From: Ypsolopha sequella
Taxonomy: Eukaryota; Arthropoda; Insecta; Lepidoptera; Ypsolophidae
NCBI GenBank assembly: GCA_934047225.1
Contig: OW204004.1
Coordinates: 7,692,401 to 7,756,400 of the forward strand
Direction: 5' to 3'
Length of the DNA: 64,000 bases
Numbering within the stretch: position 1 is the stretch's first letter; each line of letters opens with the position of its first letter. The position numbers and the translations under genes are program-made. Below are positions 22,178 through 33,084 of this stretch, one piece after another. The notes below the pieces were generated by a model. That model was not told where the DNA came from. It searched no databases and worked only from the letters and a program-made list of their open reading frames with translations.

Positions 22178-22230
22178 CGTAAGGCGAAACCGGTTGGAGT
22201 ATTATAAAGTGATATTGTGAAACAGTACAA
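22178..22230 (-). repeat. Right 53-bp terminal inverted repeat
   Basis: Begins CGTAAGGCGAAACCGGTTGG and ends TGAAACAGTACAA; perfect complement of the left copy. Confidence 0.95.
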
Positions 22231-22690
22231 AATTCAAAATTCAAATTCAAATTTAGTTGGTTGTTTATTAATAAAATTTGTTTGAATTATATCTAGCAAG
22301 TTTGAACAAATCGTGTTTTTATTTCAACCAGAAGCTGAGTTAAGTTTTCTAGAGCGCGTGATATTTTTGCTGTTGTAACAGCCACGGCTCAAAGCGCGCT
22401 ATTTTAAACAATAATGAAACGTCATAGAGTTCAGTTCTACTTGATGCAAAATCTCGGGTCACATTGTGGAGTCGGATGCGGACGGTTATAGGTAGAGTAT
22501 TATTGGTAATTGAGTCAGATGTGTATCGGAGGCTGCATGGCAGGGAGATACCTTGATTAGCCTAAAGCAAAAGAAGAAATATTAGTCGCTGATTTCCCCA
22601 CCAAGATGTGTAACAATAAATTGGGCCAATCACAGCACAGAAACGTGGTGTTGCAATATTTATTTCTACATTGGTTTTTGCGAAACTAAC
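22231..22690. other. No recognisable gene
   Basis: AT-rich, then mixed composition. GTAACAGCCACGGCTCAAAG near 22375 resembles a stretch near 39750, a possible dispersed repeat. Confidence 0.35.
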
Positions 22691-22694
22691 AAAC

Positions 22695-23095
22695 AAATTA
22701 GCTTATTGTAGCATGGGGGTACACAGGGGGTAGAGCTGATGCCGGGCTCGTCTGTGGAGGTACCACCATCTTACTTGGAGACCCCTCGAAGTAATTCGGG
22801 GGAGAGTAAGAGGACAGCTCACAGGCAAAAAACCAGGAGGCCCACCATGCCTGGGACCGATGGATGGCGGTATATCCATCCCTAAAAGCCGGGCCTTATA
22901 TGGAACGGACTGGTGACGGGCAGTGGCGTCAATGGTGCGAGGGTTCCGGCACCACACTCACCAACCCACCTGCCCAGCGTGTGTGAGTATGGGCAATTCA
23001 TCCAGGATGACCACCGTAAGTAGCAAAGTCCTGGAAAGGCTTATGTCCAGCAGTGGACGAACGAGGCTGATGGATGGATGGATGGATGGAGGTAG
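22695..23095 (+). mobile_element. LINE/SINE 3' end E, copy 1, with GGAT tail
   Basis: Contains TGGTGACGGGCAGTGGCGTC, GGTGCGAGGGTTCCGGCACC, CCCACCTGCCCAGCGTG and CTTATGTCCAGCAGTGGACG, then a (GGAT)n tail at about 23069-23092. The CAGCAGTGGACG block with a GATG-type tail is common at 3' ends of insect LINEs and derived SINEs. The reverse complement of the same family lies at 37745-37905. No coding capacity seen. Confidence 0.65.
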
Positions 23096-24005
23096 ATAAA
23101 ATACTTGTTTGACCGACCCTCGTACTATTCGTTTTTACCACTGAAAAGTACAAATTGGATAATTAAGCTGTTCCACTGAAACCTTTTTCTCAAATTGTTA
23201 TATCGCACCGTTGAAGACTTTGAGCCAGCAAATTGCTAGGCTTATTTACAATTTCATTGCCCTTTTCACAATGGAATTGAATTTGTTTTTGAAGCAGATT
23301 TTTTCCAAGAATTAATTTGTTTACATAAATCTCAATGACGCAAATCAACGACTCGAATTTCATTTCCTTGAAGCTAATTTAATATATTTTGCGCCCTGTG
23401 GCTGTAAAGGTAGATTTTGGACATAACAAAGTTAAGAGGACAGTCCTCGCAAAGCCGTAATTTATTCTTCCTTGTCTGAAGAATCTAGCAATGTTTCATA
23501 ATAAAAAAAATTGTACTTTTAGTGAATTTTATAGTTATTTGCATGGATATCATTATACTTATCTTCATAGGTGAAGAAAAATTTATATAAAATCTGTCAT
23601 CATTTAATTTTGAAGATTTTTTCAATGGGGCATAAAAACAGTTAATAGTTATTAAGATAATAGATTATAATCTCTAAGTACTAAAGGCGTGTACGTAGAT
23701 ACTAAGTTTCCTTTTGCTATTAGCTAAATTAGGATATCGGTCCTTCACATAGGACTTGATTCTAGTCTAGGTCCTTGGGATATCATAAAAAAGAAGGAAA
23801 CTAGAGAAAAGAGACAACTCAATTTAAAGGGTTTGATGAGAACATCCGTTTCCAGATCTGTACTGGGATTTAATAAACGAAAACTAAATATGGTCCATGC
23901 AGGCGCTTTCTCTTGGTCCGTCCTCTAGTTTACTATCCAACAATAAATTAAAGAACATTAATTTTATATTGGGAAGTATTATTTTTGAAGGGCGTAATAA
24001 TAGGT
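23096..24005. other. AT-rich DNA, nothing recognised
   Basis: No gene, element end or repeat assigned. Confidence 0.35.
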
Positions 24006-24395
24006 TTTTACATATGAAATTGCTGAAGATTCATGAGTTTATAATTCCTGTAATTGAATAGCTATTTCCAATATTTGTTTTTGTTTGAAAATTGATTTCA
24101 ATGTTTCACATCTACGTATTAAATTTTGTTTTTATTGTCAGTTTGATAACCAACATTAAATCTTCAAAAACAGTTCGTCCTAAATGCCATCCATTTCCAT
24201 GATTAAGATTCGTAATAAGTTTTTACAGCTGACACTTTTCAAAAAATTTAATTGATGTTGCTGTTAGCTTAATGTTGTCTCATTCATACACAAAAAAAAA
24301 CATAATTTAGATTTGTCATTCTTAAACAAAATGCAAAAACGTTAGTACTGAAAATGAGTTTCCTTAAAATTCTCTATCTCTATTTCATAGCGGTT
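24006..24395. mobile_element. MITE-like repeat C, copy 2
   Basis: Aligns with 7264-7654 from CATATGAAATTGCTGAAG onward through CAGCTGACACTTTTCAAA and GCTTAATGTTGTCTCATT. The right terminal repeat is degraded. Confidence 0.7.
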
Positions 24396-24970
24396 TATCA
24401 TTTTTTTATTGTTATTTCCATTAATTTTAAAGTGAGTTTAAATGTGTCCCTTATTTTAACCTGGCTACACGATTGTACCTCTGATAACGTCTGTTCTGAA
24501 AAAGTTACTATTTTCCAAAGTTATTCAAATTGAGGTAGCTATATACTCAAAGGATAATAGCCACCTTTTGTATGGCTTTCCAAGTGTCAAATCTCACGAT
24601 TTCAGTTAGATTCATCATAATTGAGATTTCATTTTACGCGTTGTCCCTATTTTGACATACATAACATAATTGATGCACTTACGAGTATTAATTGGTTTGA
24701 AACTTTTGCGTTTGTATGGTTATGTAGCTCTAGTACTCATACTATCTCTATGGTTATTTGGTACCGAAACAAAATTAATTAACCACGTCACAGACACAAA
24801 AAGCAACGTGTTCCAGACACGCACGAATATACTCATAGAAAGCTGAGGTGTGGCAAATCCCTGATGTAATTACTAAAATGTAACATGTATTTGTTTGTGG
24901 GGCTAATTAGCAAGGTTTCAATTAGAATTACTCCTAATTCCTTTTCTACCATTTCAAAAGTAAATTTTTA
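24396..24970. other. AT-rich DNA, nothing recognised
   Basis: No supported feature. Confidence 0.35.
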
Positions 24971-24973
24971 ATT

Positions 24974-25235
24974 TAAGGGGAAACGATTCATATCATCTAC
25001 GAAACGCACAACTTACGATGGTTCTTCTTATTTTTGAATTACAGATATTAAAGAAATGTAGTTTTAGTTCATTAAAAGGTAATAATAAAAAGGTAAAACA
25101 GACTCTCAACTGATGCCGGGCCCAGTGGGGCCCGAAATATATCTTGAGTAAAATTCTCATTTTTACCTTTTAATTATTAACTTTTAATGAACTAAAACTA
25201 CATTAAAAATCTCATACGAATCGTTTCCCCTTAAG
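24974..25235. repeat. Nested fold-back with a GATGCCGG hairpin at its centre
   Basis: Outer arms TTAAGGGGAAACGATTC (about 24975) and GAATCGTTTCCCCTTAA (about 25218-25234). Inner arms GTAGTTTTAGTTCATTAAAA (from 25059) and TTTTAATGAACTAAAACTAC (to about 25201). The middle (25110-25145) reads TGATGCCGGGCCCAGTGGGG then CCCGAAATAT, hairpin motif copy 2. Confidence 0.8.
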
Positions 25236-25677
25236 TTTTGCTTTTTATGTAGTAGGTACTCTATGCATGTATTTTTTAGCCGGTATATGGATAAGAAGAC
25301 ACATGTTGCAGATGAATTGTAAAATTCGCAGTTTAAGAAAATCGCTATATGTTTTACAAAACAGCTCCGTTATGTAAACCCGCATAAGGTTAGACGCAGG
25401 ATTGTATATACGCTTTGCGTTAATCAATGCAGTGGATACGTTTAGCGGTTTTGTAAAACAGCTTAGCGGTTTTGTAAAACAGTGTCAAATTAAACGTTGG
25501 ATTATAAGTTTTGTCAAAATCAGGAGTCGCCTCACTCCGCTCCGCGTCGCTCGGCTCCTTGTTTTATCTTACATGTAAACCTGCTCTACCTCGCTTCCCT
25601 CGTCGTCGCACCTATTTTTTACTTTTGGTTGAAGACTAATGTTTACTAACATTACGTCTAATCGTGGATAGCAGTAT
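25236..25677. other. Gene-free; short direct repeats
   Basis: TTAGCGGTTTTGTAAAACAG is duplicated at about 25442 and 25464, and similar GATTTTGTAAAACAGCT pieces recur near 25871. GC-rich patch at 25525-25560 (CTCACTCCGCTCCGCGTCGC). Confidence 0.4.
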
Positions 25678-25802
25678 TTGTGTCGATTCTGTGTAACACT
25701 TTTTAACTTATTTGACAGGACTAGACTTAATTAAAGCGTGCTGTCTTTTTCTTTCTGTATCGAAAAGATCTTGTCTTGTCGTGTTACACCGATTTGACAC
25801 CA
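25678..25802. repeat. Palindromic dispersed repeat B, copy 2
   Basis: Starts TTTGTGTCGATTCTGTGTAA, contains TTATTTGACAGGACTAGAC, ends CACCGATTTGACAC; matches 4631-4773. Confidence 0.55.
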
Positions 25803-27464
25803 TTGTTGACCTTAACGCAATGACAATCCAGTGGAACCTAATTTAGTTGTTTTTTGTAAAACAGCTAGAGATTTTGTAAAACAGCTGATTGTACAATCCA
25901 ACTTCAACATATATACAAAGTATACTTTGGAAGACGTGCTTCGAAAAATTGTGATCAGAGAAAAGGTTAAATAAGCCGTTTCGTCAAATTCACAAAATTA
26001 AGTAAATTCTGTTTTCTCATACAAACAGGGTCGAATTTTGGCTTTAACGTAAGGAAGTCCTCTTACCTAACCATATAATTTTTGGATTTTTTTTGTGATC
26101 TATATTATAAATTGGAATATGCGTATACGCGAAAGCATACAATTTCTAAGACTAAACAAATATATTTATCGCTTTAATGAAATTTTCATTTCATTGGAAT
26201 GATGCCGGTCCCATACCGGGCTAAAATATATCTTGAATACATTTATTTTATTTATTCAGTGTTTCTTCTATTCCTAAATCATGTAAAGGGTCTCGCCTTG
26301 AAATGGATCAGTATGAGAAAATCAAAAATTCATAACAAATTCTACTTTTACAAGTTAAAACTTGTACAAATTGAAAGAAAATTCCTTTATTTCCTTTGAT
26401 TTGACACATAATGTTTCTTTGAAATATGAAATGAAATATATTTATTTATGTAATGTAGGCATAACATACACTTATTACAGGTCGGTTTTAATGTTATATA
26501 AGTAATTAAATAGTTTATGCGTATAGGTTTTATGTTATAAATAATAAAATGGGGAAAAACACATGGAAATAATAAAGGTTGGGTTTACTTAAATTTAATA
26601 AAAAAATACACTTGAATAAAATTAAAATAAGGAATAAATCATATTATAAATACATGCAATACATATAATAAATATATGCCTAACTCCGCCCATTCGAATA
26701 GTCTTGCTAAGAAGAAGGGCTATAACTTATCAAGATCATGTATTTTTGTATAATATTAGATACAACTAAATGTAAAAAGTAAGCCTATCTTTTAATTGAA
26801 TAAAGAGCTAAAAATACAAGACTTGGTCTTTACTAGCATCACTATCGATGATGCCATAATGCAGGATGTCTTTTTTTGGCACATTGAGCAGGTTTACTTC
26901 CCGGCTAGGTTAAATCATTTTTCAAAAATGTTTGAATGCAGTTTTTAGTTTCTCTAAAATCGATGACGGGAGTTCTTTTAGTAAATTTCTCTATCCCCTA
27001 TAGTTTAGATTTTACATGAGCTGTAGCTTTTTATATAGCTATTGTGTTTCCGGTACGAATTCGGCTGCTTTAATCAGAGACACCTTGTATTTTTTTAAGG
27101 GTCAATTGATTTGCTCCAATAAATTTTATAAAGAAAATCTGCGAAAGGTTGAAACCATCAGTTCACTCGGTCATTCGAACCTCGCCCAGGCCTTTTCTTT
27201 CGGATGTCCTTTCCGGCCCCTATTCGTTGTCGCCCATTGTTTTCTTGCCCCACCCCTGGCCGTTAGAATGTCAACCTTGTACGTCTTCCACATGTCTGTA
27301 CCTAGGGTTCCCATCTCTCCCAGAATGCCCGGGAGACTCCGGGAATATTGTTCAACCTCCCGAACTCCCGGGATGCAATAAATTCTCCAGAATTTCTAAA
27401 ATAAAATAATTTGTCATTAACCAAATAGATAAATCACGCGAAATGAATAATTTAATGACCAAAT
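25803..27464. other. AT-rich DNA before the Jockey insertion
   Basis: Holds GATGCCGG hairpin motif copy 3 at 26199-26232 (GATGCCGGTCCCATACCGGG then CTAAAATATAT). The overlapping frames at 27016-27409 read CCCGGGAGACTCCGGGAATA, a repeat-like GC-rich piece; I do not support a gene. Confidence 0.4.
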
Positions 27465-27965
27465 TTCCAGTGGTCCCCCACAGACGCTAACACTAGGGGC
27501 ACAGTCTTATTCGATCACATGCTGAACAATGATTACCTTATACACTACACAGCTGAGCCTACCCTAGTGCCGTACCGCCCTGACCAGCAACCCTCAACAC
27601 CAGATCTTGTTTTGTCACTTAATGTTCCCAATACTTATGACTTTGAAGCACTTCACCGGTTCTCTTCCAATCATTTACCTGTTATTTTCTCCGTTGGGGG
27701 CATCTTTACACGTAAAAAATGTATATACTATCGCTATGCAGATGCTGACTGGGCAAAATTTCGTTCATACATCGATTCCAATATTAGTTTAAGTTCATCT
27801 TTTTTCACGTCAACTAAAGAAATTGATGAAAACATTGACTTCCTTAGTGATCTACTATTAGATGCTAGAACCAAATTTGTGCCTCAAGAAAGAATAAAAG
27901 ACCAACCTAGGTGCCTCCCACAAAAACTTAGAAAAATGATAAAAGTAAAAAAATCAGCTGCATAG
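27465..27965 (+). pseudogene. Jockey-type ORF2, endonuclease remnant
   Basis: The frame reads WSPTDANTRGTVLFDHMLNN at the left edge, then STPDLVLSLNVPNT and RFSSNHLPVIFSVGG. The W-x-S, N-x-R-G, S-x-P-D-L and S-D/N-H-x-P-V positions are those of the C-terminal half of an APE-type endonuclease, which nicks target DNA for priming. The catalytic N-terminal half is missing because of 5' truncation. The frame ends at a TAG (27963-27965) produced by a frameshift; the reading continues one frame over as RLWQKENDLSARANF. It joins the RT part at 27966. Confidence 0.85.
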
Positions 27966-29751
27966 ACTATGGCAAAAAGAGAACGACTTGTCTGCTCGTG
28001 CCAATTTTCGTACTCTTTTCAACACATTACAAAATGATGTTAAAATGGGAGTGAGAGACCATCATGACAAGATCTGGAATGATAAGCTTGCAAAAGTTGA
28101 TAATCCTTCTTCAGATGTTTGGCGACTTGCAAAGTCTCTCCGTTGTAAGCCTGTTACTATATCACCTCTCACAAAATCTGATGGTTCTCTTACAAACAGT
28201 ATAGATGAGCAATGTGAGGTTCTAGCTGACGCCTTCCATGCAAATACATGCCTCACTCTCGACTGGGATAGTGGCGATACAGAGGAGCTAGTTAGCGCTT
28301 CTATGCGGTCTTTAAATAACTTTACACCCCACAGCATATTTAAGCCCGTTCGTCCAAAAGAAATTTGGCAAAGGATTCGCCAATTAAAGCGTCGAAAATC
28401 TCCAGGGGCTGACGGAATTCACAACGCTTTATTAAAAAATCTATCCCAAAAAGCGACTATTCTGCTTACGAAGATTTTTAATGCATATCTTCGTCTGTCT
28501 TATTTTCCTAAATCCTGGAAAACAGCTAAAGTTATTGCCTTTTTAAAACCAGGAAAAAATTCAAGTTTAGGTTCCAGCTATCGGCCCATTAGCCTATTAC
28601 CATCTCTCAGTAAACTCTTCGAATCCCTGATCCACACGCGGCTTAAGTCTGTTACGCAACACATAATTAAAAACGAACAGTTTGGATTTAGAAAATGTCA
28701 CTCCACTACTCAACAACTGGCTAGAGTTGCTGAGCACGTTGCCCATCATCTTAATTTAAATCAATCAACTGGTATGTTCCTGTTGGATATCGGGACGGCT
28801 TTTGACACCGTTTGGCACGAAGGCCTGTTGCACAAACTTATTTCTAACCAGGTACCACTTGGCCTCGTCAAACTTGTGCAGTCATACTTAACTGAGCGGA
28901 AACTATCGGTACATATTGGCGAAAATCGCTCCTCCTCACGCGAGCTTCCTGCAGGCGTGCCGCAAGGTTCAATTTTGGGACCCTACTTGTTCTTGTTGTT
29001 TATAAATGACATGCCAATTCAAACTAGAACTAAACTCGCATGTTTTGCTGACGATACAGCTTCATTTTCATCTTCCAGCGACATTGATCTGGTAACTGAC
29101 CGCCTTCAACTGTCAATTGATTTATTGCACTCATTTTTTACTAACTGGAAGCTAAAACTCAACGAAGGAAAAACCGAGGCAGTTCTGTTTACGCGTAAAC
29201 GAGACATTCCTGCTAGGTGCCTAAAAATTAATGACCATCCAATTCCGTGGAGCAAATCCGCTTAATACCTTGGTGTTTACCTGGATAGCAAAGTAAATTG
29301 GTCTCAACACATCAGCGCTACCCGATCTAAAGGCATCAAAGCGCTTAATGCCCTCAGCCCTATCTTTAATAGACGAAGCAATTTAAGCTCACAAACTAAG
29401 CTGTGTATATACACAACCCTGGTCAGACCGTGTATTACTTATGCCGCTCCTGTCTGGAGTAGTACATGTAAAACAAACTATTTAAAATTACAAATTATTC
29501 AAAATAAAGCACTAAAAATATCATATAACACTCCCTTTCGAACAAACTTAATAATTCTACATACAAAACTAAAGCTTCCAGTCCTATCAGAGTTTATTTT
29601 AAAAATAACGCGAAAGTTTTATTTATACACTAATCCCAAAAATCAAAATAGTCTTGTTTCGTCATTATGCAAAACCAGATCTCACAATCTTCCGTACATC
29701 GATAAGTATCGCAGCTACCGGCTGCCCCATCACTTGTTGCTAGATGAGTAA
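27966..29751 (+). pseudogene. Jockey-type ORF2, reverse transcriptase and C-terminal region
   Basis: Reverse transcriptase landmarks in order: KSPGADGIHNALLKNLS, SYRPISLLPSLSKLFESLI, EQFGFRKCHSTTQQL, MFLLDIGTAFDTVWHEGLL (motif A, with GT where EK or KA is usual), AGVPQGSILGPYLFLLFIND (motif B) and CFADDTASF (motif C at about 29041-29067). The frame is interrupted by TAA at 29263-29265, directly before YLGVYLDSKVNWSQHI, where relatives have a lysine or similar; the same frame then continues through LVRPCITYAAPVWSS to the natural stop at 29749-29751. Apart from the frameshift near 27965 and this one stop, the frame is otherwise open, so the copy is fairly young. Confidence 0.9.
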
Positions 29752-30352
29752 CTATGCGCGGTCGCTCAACGAACTGACCGTGTGGTGTCAATTCGGGTGA
29801 AATTAGCGTGACATACGCGCTTGCGCCGATATCACAAGTTTTACCTTGTTACCTACCTACCTATAAATTATAATTTTGCTAACCTACCGTATTTATGTAA
29901 TGTCATGGTACTTATACCAACAGTTAGTATATAGTATGTTTCTCATTTGTTTTACTATTGCACTTGCATTACTTTTTACTTTACGTGGTATGTAGTGCAA
30001 ATGCAATAGCGATTAATATTATTATTATCATTAAGGTTAATACTTGTGTTTGTATTCCTTTATATTGTCTGTTAGCTTTAAGTTTTCCCATGCAACAAAT
30101 GTTCGTTTGCTACCAAGACGAACATAGCAATATCTAATTCAGTACTGTATCTTTTACTATGATCATGTTTTAAATAGCTCAAGCTAACTAGTTGTCAAGT
30201 TTTTCATAGGTGTTATAATCTGGTAAAAACATTCAAGTGTTATTTTTGTATACTGTTAGCTAATTTTGTTATTATTAAGTTAACAATGTAAAAAATGTTA
30301 TTACCTCAATAAAGAATTCTGAAAATCAATCAAATCAAATCAATGACCAAAT

Positions 30353-31150
30353 AAATTTTGATTTTTCATATCAAATATGAATGATGCTTCTACAAAACAA
30401 AGCAAATTAAAAATAACAAATATTACCGTCTTCCATTCAATTGCCCACCGATTTGTTCAAATCTCCCGGGTTGGTTCCTCCGAGAGTTGGTCACATTATC
30501 TTTACCTGTCTATAATACGACAGTCTTATATATTCGTTGTCCGTTTATATTAAGGTTAAACGCGAGTAGCTTAGCGAAAAGTGCATCACTTAACTTTGTT
30601 TTTCTAGTTTAGAAATTTAAAATTGAAAAGCATTTTGGTCTGTGACATTTGACGCCAATAGTTCAGTAATAGTGAGGTTTACAAAGCAAGCGTTTGTTAT
30701 TGTATACACAATGAGTATAACCAACTTAAAATGCTGTTTTAATTTTGTTTGGGCAAGATCATGACTTAATGTGCAATTCTTAAATTCTTTAAATTCTTAT
30801 TTACAGAAACGAATGGAAACTTTGCGATAGCAACATACACAATAGATAGGTAATAAGGTTTTGTTGAATAACTATTGAGTGAATTTTAAATTTAAGTGTT
30901 CTGCTAGCATGAACTTGGTATCGACTCGACATCGATTCGATAAATAAAAATATAACTCTTATTTCATTGCAATAAGGATTATCGTACAGAATTTATCGAT
31001 TCGATCTGTCAAATTTATCTAATCGACGCGTACGTGCTCCCATAGCTGTTTCGATTAATTAGAAAAAGGCGGATATTTCACAATCCGGCAGCGAAACTGC
31101 TCTTAAAATAGTGGCTTGAAGAACCTACTCTAAAAGTTCACACCTGCTAC
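30353..31150. other. Gene-free flank of the Jockey insertion
   Basis: Nothing recognised apart from GTTCAAATCTCCCGGGTTGG near 30453, which echoes GC-rich sequence just left of the insertion (27330-27370). Confidence 0.35.
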
Positions 31151-31290
31151 TCTAGCATAGCAAACCATATCGAGGTCGATAGCGCGTGATACAGTGCTAT
31201 CTCTCCCTCTGATGATCTACTTACCTCGAAAGGGATAGACAGACATGTTGTATCGAGCGGTTAAAGCTCGATATGATCTGCTGTGCTAGA
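31151..31290. repeat. Short inverted-repeat element
   Basis: TCTAGCATAGCAAACCATAT (31151) pairs imperfectly with ATATGATCTGCTGTGCTAGA (ending 31290), framing 140 bp. Probably a MITE. Confidence 0.55.
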
Positions 31291-33084
31291 CCCTCTGAAG
31301 GACTTCTTAATCTTATTTTATATTTAGTGTAAACAAAATTAACATGTTCTGTACCTTGCATAAATATAATTACTTAATTAAACATTTTTAAAACGCTATA
31401 TTTCGATCAGTCAGTGGGGGTCGTCATCAGGCGAATAAAATGATTCTATTCACTTGGCGGGAAAATCGCAAAATGCACTAGATCACTAAATAATATTTTA
31501 TTTTTACAACTTACCATGACTGTGATTAGTTAAACTAAAGTTAAGCTCGTAACTATTACCAATATTCCAATTATTTGGAAATTAATTTCCAAATAATATT
31601 CAAAATATTGGAGTTATAATTTGAAAAAGGAATTATTCCATCATACCTATCCAATAGATAATATTAAAATAAACTGTATAAATTTTTTAAATAAATAAAC
31701 AATAATTATAAATTTAAGAAAAAACATTCAGTTGGTTCTCTTAATTTTTATAAACCACTAAAATTAAAGAAGTACTTATTTGATATCCCGTTTAATTTTT
31801 TATAGAATTTGTTATATCGAAGCGTAATAATACATATAAATAGGTAAGACTTATAAAATCAGAACAGTTAAAAAAAAACCGAATCCCTAAAAAAGTTAAA
31901 CAAAAACGTTAAAAACATTTTAAGAAAGGCTTTTTCTTTTTGCCTGGTAACATTAAAAAAACCTCTTTAATACAGTTAAAACGAGTCATGCTTATGTAAC
32001 AACTTTTTCTTTTTCTTAATATAGAAGTTGTGACTGGAATAATTCAAGGACATAATTTAGAATTCTGTAAGAAACGGTATTCATACTAAGTTCATAAATT
32101 TTAACTAATAATTTTAGTTTCTTTTCACGATTCAGTAATATTGTAGCAAGGCATTATTCGAAACAAAAGAGCTTGAGGGACTTGAATGTTAATATTCACT
32201 GGCGTATTTACCCTAGGGCCAAAAAGACCATGGTCCGGGGCGGCAGGCTGCGAGGGGCGGCACAATCAATTAAGTGGAACGAAAATACAAACAGAAATAA
32301 AATGTCAGCTTTCGGATGATTTTGTTGCAATAATTAGATTACGTATAGCCATAAAAAAAATACATGTTTTTGGTTGAACTTTAAGGTATTCATTTTCCAC
32401 AAACCACGTTAATCGATTCATATTTGTACTGTCAATGAATTTTTTTGTAACCCTCTATTGCACACTTCTTATCGATTTTGTTTCAGGTATCGCTTTCGCG
32501 ATTTTGTTGGTTTTTTTTTAATAAAATTAGTGTGAATGATATCTATTCATTTTCCAAATACCACGTTATTCGGGTCAAAAAAAGCACCCCCTTTTTTCAA
32601 AACTACGTAAATCCACTGATGCAGTCAGCGGCAGCAAGATATTGTCAGTCTACGCCTAGCGTTGGCGCCCGTAAGACGTGGAACCTGTGCCCTTTTTTGC
32701 AAGCTATAAATATCTCCCAAAACTACTTCAAAACACATTGAAATTAATTTTATAAAGTAATATTTCGAGGAGCATCATATTCCTGCCGTTAAAACCTCAA
32801 CAAAATATGCGTATGAGTGATTTAGCTACATCGTGCCATAGTCATAACAACAAAACTGAATGAATTTGGAATGAATTCATACTTTTATGCGGGAAAATAA
32901 TATATGTTACTCTAAAAGAATAATTTTGTGATCGTTATTGAAACCCAAATTAATTTACTTATACTTACTGAGATCTGTAACAAAGGTCAATGACCTTTTC
33001 GTGAAATTACCCTCTAGTATTGGCTCACCATTTCAGGTCCAATAAGTGAAGTTTTTTGCAAATTATATATATAGGTACACTTAC
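31291..33084. other. Gene-free AT-rich stretch
   Basis: CACTGGCGTATTTACCCTAG at 32199 looks like a hAT-type end but no partner or duplication was found. The frames at 32186-32377 and 32478-32741 are unsupported. Confidence 0.35.

Larger units (their letters stand above)
19150..22230 (+). mobile_element. Reverse-transcriptase element bounded by perfect 53-bp inverted repeats
   Basis: Left repeat 19150-19202 begins TTGTACTGTTTCACAATATC and ends TTTCGCCTTACG; right repeat 22178-22230 is its exact reverse complement. The 3.08-kb unit contains one long frame (19150-22002) and a short 3' part with a two-copy 69-bp tandem repeat (21986-22123) that includes the stop codon. No target duplication was recognised beside either repeat. 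Non-LTR elements normally lack terminal inverted repeats, so either these repeats belong to the element or the RT unit is cargo of a DNA transposon. Confidence 0.8.
27465..30341 (+). mobile_element. 5'-truncated Jockey-type non-LTR retrotransposon
   Basis: The 11 bp AATGACCAAAT occur at 27454-27464 and 30342-30352, a target duplication from target-primed insertion. The element begins inside the endonuclease domain, runs through reverse transcriptase and a C-terminal domain to a stop at 29749-29751, then a 590-bp 3' region ending in an ATCAAATCAAATCA tail. One frameshift and one nonsense change make it dead. Confidence 0.9.

Noticed and set aside
19150..22230. Penelope-like element as explanation for inverted repeats around an RT
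   Set aside because: The C-terminus shows a Cys/His knot and PD-(D/E)XK pattern, not a GIY-YIG endonuclease.
27016..27409. Overlapping frames of 121 and 86 codons
   Set aside because: No family features, no splice signals, lies in repeat-like GC-rich sequence next to the Jockey insertion.
32199..32330. hAT end from CACTGGCGTATTTACCC
   Set aside because: No inverted partner or 8-bp duplication found.
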